Assembly (NCBI GenBank): GCA_965247735.1
Contig: CBDFHN010000002.1
Location: forward strand, 1,240,001 to 1,304,000
DNA: 64,000 bases
Origin: JAOXRU01 sp965247735
Lineage (GTDB): Bacteria > Bacteroidota > Bacteroidia > Flavobacteriales > Flavobacteriaceae
Direction of reading: 5' to 3'
Shown one piece after another: positions 58,879-64,000 of this stretch. How positions within the stretch are numbered: position 1 is the first letter of the stretch; every line of letters begins with the position of its first letter. The notes beneath the pieces were generated by a model that ran no database searches, had not been told where the DNA came from, and was given only the letters and a program-made list of their open reading frames with translations. A program made the position numbers and the translations under genes.

Positions 58879-59043
58879 TTATTCTCCAACCGATATTTCT
58901 ACCTCATTTAGCATCAAATCTAATTGCTTCCTATCCAACCAATTTCCTTTAATTAGTACTCCAGAAATTTGTTTTGTATTTTCAATATAAAGATTAGCTT
59001 TCAATAATACTATATCTGGATAAATATGAGCTCCAAAACTAGA
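58879..59043 (-). pseudogene. C-terminal fragment of an amidohydrolase
   Basis: The minus frame ending TAA at 58879-58881 encodes YPDIVLLKANLYIENTKQIS, then GVLIKGNWLDRKQLDLMLNEV. The ADxVLLxxNPLxxIxNTxxIxGVxxxGxWLdRxxLDxML pattern is the end of imidazolonepropionase-like amidohydrolases. A stop lies just upstream in frame, so the body is missing. Confidence 0.65.
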
Positions 59044-59196
59044 CTATGGACAACAGCTATTAATGTAAAAACATTTAAATATGAAAATTCCATAAATTTC
59101 ATTGTTTGTTATTGGCAGTAAATTAATTTCAAATATAACTCTTATACAATTCTAAGCTTAAAAAAAACTTATCCTGCATATTGTAAATTGATTTCT

Positions 59197-59204
59197 TAAA
59201 TTTG
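59197..59204 (+). promoter_or_regulatory. Candidate -7 promoter element of the udk operon
   Basis: TAAATTTG matches the Bacteroidota sigma consensus TAnnTTTG, 16 bp before the udk ATG. A clear TTG at -33 was not found. Confidence 0.35.
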
Positions 59205-59220
59205 CATAAAACAAGACTAA

Positions 59221-59829
59221 ATGCTGATAATAGGAATTACTGGAGGGACAGGATGTGGAAAAACCACTGTAGTTGATCAAATTGTAAAAGAACTGCCTGA
59301 AAACGAAGTTGGAGTAATCTCTCAAGACTCATATTATAGAGACACTTCACACATGACATATGAAGAACGTGTTGAAATTAACTTTGACCACCCTAAATCT
59401 ATAGATTTTGAACTGCTTTTAAATCATCTAAAAGAACTCAAAAAAGGAAATTCCATCCAACAACCAGTATATTCTTTTGTAGAACATAACAGAACCGCTG
59501 AAACTATTTTAACTGTTCCAAGAAAAGTAATGATTGTAGAAGGCATTTTGATGATGTCTAATAAAGAAATTAGAGAGTTCTTCGATATCAATATATATGT
59601 GCATGCAGATTCTGATGAACGGCTAATACGGAGAATTAAAAGAGATATTTCTGAACGTGGTAGAGACATAGAAGAGGTGATTAATAGATACCAAACTACA
59701 TTAAAACCTATGCATCAACAGTTTATTGAACCGATGAAAGAGTATGCTGATATTATTATTCCAAACAACAAATACAACACTGTAGCCATAGACATTGTTA
59801 GAACCATCATCAATCAACGTATTAAATAA
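59221..59829 (+). CDS. udk: Uridine kinase
   Basis: A 202-residue protein, standard length. The P-loop GGTGCGKTT is at residues 8-16, followed by SQDSYYRD, NFDHPKSIDF and PVYSFVEHNRT typical of uridine/cytidine kinases, then IVEGILM and the Arg-rich lid RLIRRIKRDISERGRD. It phosphorylates uridine or cytidine to UMP/CMP in pyrimidine salvage. First gene of a four-gene operon; its stop abuts the next start (TAAATG). Confidence 0.97.
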   Translation: MLIIGITGGTGCGKTTVVDQIVKELPENEVGVISQDSYYRDTSHMTYEERVEINFDHPKSIDFELLLNHLKELKKGNSIQQPVYSFVEHNRTAETILTVPRKVMIVEGILMMSNKEIREFFDINIYVHADSDERLIRRIKRDISERGRDIEEVINRYQTTLKPMHQQFIEPMKEYADIIIPNNKYNTVAIDIVRTIINQRIK

Positions 59830-60156
59830 ATGACTTTTAAAGAACTTAAAAACAAGTGGTGGTTTGGAATTATTAGTAGTATTTATGTAATAATACTAAC
59901 TGTTTTTGTGGTTTGGATTGTTTTTTTTGATGCTAATTCGCTTATGATTCAACTTGAATTGAGAGCAGAGGTTAAAAAATTGGAGAAACAAAAATTATAT
60001 TTACAGGACGAAATAAAAAAAGATAAAGCAGAAAGAAGCAAACTCTTAAAAAAAGAAGAGCTGGAACGTTTTGCCAGAGAGCGCTATTATCTAAAAAAAG
60101 ACAATGAAGAAATTTATTTGATTGAATACGAAGATAGTATAAAAACAAAAAAATAA
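59830..60156 (+). CDS. Septum formation initiator, FtsB/DivIC family
   Basis: A 108-residue bitopic protein: transmembrane helix at residues 17-36 (IYVIILTVFVVWIVFFD), then a coiled coil (ELRAEVKKLEKQKLYLQDEIKKD) and the family end ERFARERYYLKKDNEEIYLIEYED. It acts in the divisome with FtsL/FtsQ-type partners. It starts directly after the udk stop and overlaps mutA by one base. Confidence 0.92.
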   Translation: MTFKELKNKWWFGIISSIYVIILTVFVVWIVFFDANSLMIQLELRAEVKKLEKQKLYLQDEIKKDKAERSKLLKKEELERFARERYYLKKDNEEIYLIEYEDSIKTKK

Positions 60157-61538
60157 TGACTGATTTTTTATTTGATGATTTTGATGAGGTTTCTGCCAAA
60201 GCATGGAAACAAAAAATACAGTTCGATCTTAAGGGGGCTGATTATAACAATACCCTTATCTGGCATTCACTAGAAGATATTGCTGTAAAACCTTTTTATC
60301 ATGCCGATGAAACTGCAAATTCTCTTATAAAACCTGCCATAACAAGTCCCACCTGGACTATTGGTCAACATATTTTTGTAGCAGACGACATTAAATCAAA
60401 CGAAAAAGCCCTTGATATTATTAATAGAGGTGCTGAATCCATTTATTTTACCCTACCTACAGCTGATATTGACATTACTAAACTATTAGAAAATATAGAT
60501 TGTAAAAAAACAGTCTTATATTTTAATCTTTATTTTCTTGATGAAGATTTCGTTAGCAAATTAACTAGTTTCTTAGCTCCTAAAAATGGATTGTTTTATA
60601 TCCTAATTGATCCAATTGGAAAATTAGGAAGGTCAGGAAATTGGTATTTCAACCTAAATAAGGACAAAGAAACTTTGGCTGCAATGGTATCAAAAAACAA
60701 TAATACTCCATTGGTTTCTATCGATATGCAATTGTATCAAAATGCTGGTGCTAATATGGTACAGCAATTGGCCTATGGTTTGTCTCATGCAAATGAATAT
60801 CTTCATTTATTAAATACTAGTGGTAGTGACTTAAAAAAAATTGCTGCTTTTACTTTCAAAGTGGCTTCAGGAGGTAATTATTTCTTTGAAATAGCCAAAC
60901 TAAAAGCACTGCGTCTGTTATGGAAAACAATAGCAAAAGAATACAACATTGATATAGATTGTCATATTATAGCAACACCAAGTAAGCGAAACAAAACACT
61001 ATACGACTATAATGTAAACATGCTAAGAACCACTACAGAATGTATGAGCGCGGTTCTTGGAGGGGCAAATACTGTTTATAACCTTCCTTATGATGTATTG
61101 TACCATAAAGACAATGAATTTGGGGAGCGAATTGCTAGAAACCAGTTATTGATTTTAAAAGAAGAGAGTTATTTTGATAAGGTAAACAATCCTACAGATG
61201 GCTCCTATTATATTGAAAACTTAACGCTGCAACTTGCAGAAAAAGCATTAAAACTTTTTAAAGAAATTGAAGCTAGTGGTGGTTTTTTAACACAATTAAA
61301 ATCACATAAAATTCAACAAAAAATAAAAGAAAGCGCTCTAAAAGAACAAAAAATATTTAATTCTGGTGATGAAATTTTAGTAGGCACAAACAAATATCAA
61401 AATTCGGAAGACCAGATGAAGCAGCATTTAGATTTGTATCCTTTTGTAAAAATGAATGCTAGAAAAACACTTATAGAACCTATTATTGAAAAACGACTAG
61501 CAGAGTCTGTTGAACAAAAAAGATTAGAAGATGAATAG
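60156..61538 (+). CDS. mutA: Methylmalonyl-CoA mutase small subunit
   Basis: A 460-residue protein homologous to the mutase alpha chain. It has the family start FDEVSAKAWKQKIQFDLKGADYN and the barrel end (LRTTTECMSAVLGGANTVYNLPYD, NPTDGSYYIENLT, DEILVGTNKYQN) but lacks a cobalamin-binding domain, as usual for the small subunit. It pairs with MutB to interconvert succinyl-CoA and (R)-methylmalonyl-CoA. Coupled to divIC (TAATG) and overlaps mutB by 8 bp. Confidence 0.95.
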   Translation: MTDFLFDDFDEVSAKAWKQKIQFDLKGADYNNTLIWHSLEDIAVKPFYHADETANSLIKPAITSPTWTIGQHIFVADDIKSNEKALDIINRGAESIYFTLPTADIDITKLLENIDCKKTVLYFNLYFLDEDFVSKLTSFLAPKNGLFYILIDPIGKLGRSGNWYFNLNKDKETLAAMVSKNNNTPLVSIDMQLYQNAGANMVQQLAYGLSHANEYLHLLNTSGSDLKKIAAFTFKVASGGNYFFEIAKLKALRLLWKTIAKEYNIDIDCHIIATPSKRNKTLYDYNVNMLRTTTECMSAVLGGANTVYNLPYDVLYHKDNEFGERIARNQLLILKEESYFDKVNNPTDGSYYIENLTLQLAEKALKLFKEIEASGGFLTQLKSHKIQQKIKESALKEQKIFNSGDEILVGTNKYQNSEDQMKQHLDLYPFVKMNARKTLIEPIIEKRLAESVEQKRLEDE

Positions 61539-63657
61539 AAAAGACCTACAGCATCTAAAATTAAATTTAGCTCCGAAAATTTCTAATTCTGAAGAAAAAA
61601 CAACAGTTTTTAACACTGCAGAAGAAATAGCCTTAAAATCAAAGTATACTTCTAAAGATAGTGAAGAGCTAGAACACCTCAACTTTGTAGCAGGTACTGC
61701 TCCAAATTTAAGAGGTCCATATAGTACAATGTATGTGCGTCGCCCGTGGACAATTCGTCAATATGCTGGTTTTTCTACTGCAGAAAAAAGTAATGCTTTT
61801 TACAGAAGAAACTTAGCTGCAGGACAAAAAGGTCTTTCTGTAGCGTTTGACTTACCAACACATAGAGGGTACGATTCTGACCATCCTCGTGTAATTGGAG
61901 ATGTTGGAAAAGCAGGTGTTGCAATTGATTCTGTTGAAGATATGAAAATTCTTTTCGATCAGATTCCTTTAGACAAGATGTCTGTTTCTATGACTATGAA
62001 CGGTGCAGTATTACCTATTCTTGCCTTTTATATTGTTGCCGCCGAAGAACAGGGTGTACAACTAGAACAACTAGCAGGTACAATTCAAAACGATATTCTA
62101 AAAGAGTTTATGGTACGGAACACTTATATTTACCCTCCTGCACCATCTATGAAGATTATTGCTGATATTTTTAAATATACCAGTAAAAACATGCCCAAGT
62201 TTAATAGCATTAGCATTTCTGGGTATCATATGCAAGAAGCTGGAGCTACAGCTGATATTGAGTTAGCTTATACTCTTGCAGATGGACTAGAATATATTAG
62301 AAAAGGAATAGAAGCAGGAATGGAAATTGATGCTTTTGCGCCTCGTTTATCCTTCTTTTGGGCAATTGGTATGAATCATTTTATGGAAATTGCCAAAATG
62401 AGAGCTGGTAGAATGCTTTGGGCAAAATTGGTAAAACAATTCAATCCCAAAAATCAAAAATCCTTATCATTAAGAACACATTGTCAAACTAGTGGATGGA
62501 GCTTAACCGAGCAAGATCCTTTTAATAATGTAAGTAGAACATGTATTGAAGCCGCTGCAGCAGCATTTGGAGGCACACAAAGCCTACATACCAACGCTTT
62601 AGATGAAGCTATAGCCTTACCAACAGATTTTTCTGCTAGGATAGCTAGAAACACACAACTCTATTTACAAGAAGAAACAAAAATAACCAAAACAGTAGAC
62701 CCATGGGCGGGTAGCCATTTTGTTGAGTCCCTTACCGATCAGATTGCAAAAAAAGCTTGGGAACGCATCCAAGAAGTGGAAGAATTAGGAGGAATGACCA
62801 AGGCAATTGAAGCTGGAATTCCAAAAATGAGAATAGAAGAGGCTGCTGCCAAAAAGCAAGCACGTATAGATAGTGGCCAAGATGTAATCATAGGTGTTAA
62901 CAAATACCAACTAGAAGAAGAGGATGATCTTCAGATTTTAGAGGTTGATAATGATGCTGTTCGAAAACAACAAGTAGCACGACTAGAGCAGATAAAAAAT
63001 GATAGAAATTCTAAAAAAGTTACCTTAGCGCTAAGCAATATAACAGCTGCAGCAAAAAAAGGGGAAGGGAACTTGCTAGCTTTAGCTGTTGAAGCTGCCA
63101 GAGAAAGAGCAACACTTGGTGAAATTAGTGATGCTATGGAAGAAGCATTTGGCAGGTATAAAGCAAAAATTCAATCTTTTAGTGGTGTGTATTCAAAAGA
63201 AATAAAAAACGACAAAGATTTTTTAAAAGCCAAATCTCTAGCCAATACTTTTGCTGAGCAAGATGGACGTAGGCCTAGAATTATGATTGCAAAAATGGGG
63301 CAAGATGGTCATGACCGTGGTGCCAAAGTAGTTGCTACAGGGTATGCAGATGTTGGTTTTGATGTAGATATAGGGCCTTTGTTTCAGACCCCTGAAGAGG
63401 CTGCTAAACAGGCTGTAGAAAATGATGTTCATATCTTGGGCGTTTCTTCTTTAGCTGCTGGGCACAAAACATTAGTTCCTAAAGTTATTTCTGAATTACA
63501 AAAACACGGAAGACCAGATATTATGGTTATTGTTGGTGGAGTTATCCCAAAACAAGACTACCAATTCTTATTTGATGCTGGGGCTGTTGCAGTTTTTGGA
63601 CCTGGAACAAAAATTAGTGAAGCTGCTATTCAGCTTTTAGAAATATTGATAGAGTAG
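61531..63657 (+). CDS. mutB: Methylmalonyl-CoA mutase large subunit
   Basis: A 708-residue catalytic subunit. The barrel domain carries GPYSTMYVRRPWTIRQYAGF, the substrate-binding LPTHRGYDSDHPR, and HMQEAGATADIELAYTLADG. The C-terminal cobalamin domain (about residues 575-705) has the DxHxxG motif in KMGQDGHDRGAKV, with the Co-ligating His, then SLAAGH and VVGGVIP. It completes the adenosylcobalamin-dependent mutase with mutA. No meaB/argK gene is seen in the window. Confidence 0.98.
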   Translation: MNRKDLQHLKLNLAPKISNSEEKTTVFNTAEEIALKSKYTSKDSEELEHLNFVAGTAPNLRGPYSTMYVRRPWTIRQYAGFSTAEKSNAFYRRNLAAGQKGLSVAFDLPTHRGYDSDHPRVIGDVGKAGVAIDSVEDMKILFDQIPLDKMSVSMTMNGAVLPILAFYIVAAEEQGVQLEQLAGTIQNDILKEFMVRNTYIYPPAPSMKIIADIFKYTSKNMPKFNSISISGYHMQEAGATADIELAYTLADGLEYIRKGIEAGMEIDAFAPRLSFFWAIGMNHFMEIAKMRAGRMLWAKLVKQFNPKNQKSLSLRTHCQTSGWSLTEQDPFNNVSRTCIEAAAAAFGGTQSLHTNALDEAIALPTDFSARIARNTQLYLQEETKITKTVDPWAGSHFVESLTDQIAKKAWERIQEVEELGGMTKAIEAGIPKMRIEEAAAKKQARIDSGQDVIIGVNKYQLEEEDDLQILEVDNDAVRKQQVARLEQIKNDRNSKKVTLALSNITAAAKKGEGNLLALAVEAARERATLGEISDAMEEAFGRYKAKIQSFSGVYSKEIKNDKDFLKAKSLANTFAEQDGRRPRIMIAKMGQDGHDRGAKVVATGYADVGFDVDIGPLFQTPEEAAKQAVENDVHILGVSSLAAGHKTLVPKVISELQKHGRPDIMVIVGGVIPKQDYQFLFDAGAVAVFGPGTKISEAAIQLLEILIE

Positions 63658-63773
63658 CTCGTGAATAAAGGAAAACAGTGATACTTTTCACTTTTTCACT
63701 TTCTATTAACGAAATACATTTTTAATAACCACAAATAATTGTATTTTTACTCACACTAAATTAATAGACAATT

Positions 63774-64000
63774 ATGGGTAAAATCATTGCTATTGCAAAC
63801 CAAAAGGGTGGTGTTGGTAAAACAACAACCAGTGTTAACCTCGCTGCTTCCCTAGGAGTATTAGAAAAAAAAGTCTTATTAATTGATGCTGACCCCCAAG
63901 CAAACGCAACCTCTGGATTAGGAATAGATGTTGATGGTATTGAAAAAGGATCGTATCAATTACTAGAACATACATTAAAAGCAGAAGATGTTATTATAAA
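63774..64000 (+). CDS. parA: ParA/Soj-family ATPase (5' part only)
   Basis: The ATG at 63774 begins MGKIIAIANQKGGVGKTTTS, the deviant Walker A of chromosome-type ParA, then LLIDADPQANAT (Walker A'/B region). The frame is open to the edge (75 residues seen). It should segregate the origin region with ParB. The usual partner would lie beyond the window. Confidence 0.95.
   Translation, partial: MGKIIAIANQKGGVGKTTTSVNLAASLGVLEKKVLLIDADPQANATSGLGIDVDGIEKGSYQLLEHTLKAEDVII

Overview
The window looks like the chromosome of a marine-type flavobacterium (Bacteroidota, Flavobacteriaceae). It is strongly AT-rich. It carries a SusC/SusD pair with a hybrid two-component regulator, a type IX secretion type-B adhesin followed by PorP/SprF, many short Bacteroidota-type lipoproteins, a methylmalonyl-CoA mutase pair, and the start of a soj/parA gene.

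Layout. (1) 1-14022, all minus: a polysaccharide utilisation locus. It reads SusC, SusD, GH130 mannoside phosphorylase family, MFS permease, an unrecognised 582-residue lipoprotein and a GH13 enzyme cut by the window edge. An HTCS regulator sits upstream. A 9-bp direct repeat at 21-bp spacing between HTCS and susC is a good candidate operator. (2) 14398-17594: LemA, DUF1266-like and DUF3137-like proteins, then a lipoprotein with an SH3-like end. (3) 17878-29649: an accessory run of small secreted, lipoprotein or cytoplasmic proteins of unknown function (DUF4952-like, YARHG-like, SH3-like). It is separated by AT-rich spacers that share a recurring motif and one long imperfect hairpin. A DUF3592-like gene here is interrupted by an in-frame TGA. 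(4) 29722-32265: a cadherin-repeat/DUF1566 lipoprotein and small envelope proteins. (5) 32426-37556: two paralogous TPR-LytS type kinases followed by one LytTR response regulator. (6) 38037-42806: a large 8-repeat surface protein with a type-B T9SS sorting domain, then PorP/SprF. (7) 42961-58476: a mosaic of working accessory genes and gene debris. The working genes are AraC regulators, two class-C beta-lactamase-fold hydrolases, a Zn-protease, a Crp/Fnr regulator, alpha/beta hydrolases, a tautomerase and two DJ-1/PfpI proteins. The debris includes an IS4 remnant, a DsbD fragment, a frameshifted EamA transporter, a DUF1348 N-terminus, a frameshifted small protein, a multiply frameshifted membrane protein, an SDR N-terminus and a T9SS type-A tail. 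A membrane-anchored GH113-like enzyme also lies here. (8) 58681-64000: a perfect stem-loop terminator, tRNA-Pro(UGG), an amidohydrolase C-terminal fragment, then the housekeeping operon udk-divIC-mutA-mutB and the start of parA.

How genes work together. The PUL should bind, import and degrade a glycan and is probably controlled by its HTCS. GH130 together with GH13 suggests a manno-gluco or mixed alpha/beta oligosaccharide. The alpha/beta hydrolase (49543) and the tautomerase (50527) have matching 80-bp upstream modules containing the same TTGTC/GACAA inverted repeat, so they probably form a small regulon. The strongest candidates for undescribed biology are this duplicated operator with its detoxification-like genes, the 582-residue PUL lipoprotein, the two-kinase/one-regulator module, and the cassette-like run of secreted unknowns with conserved spacers.
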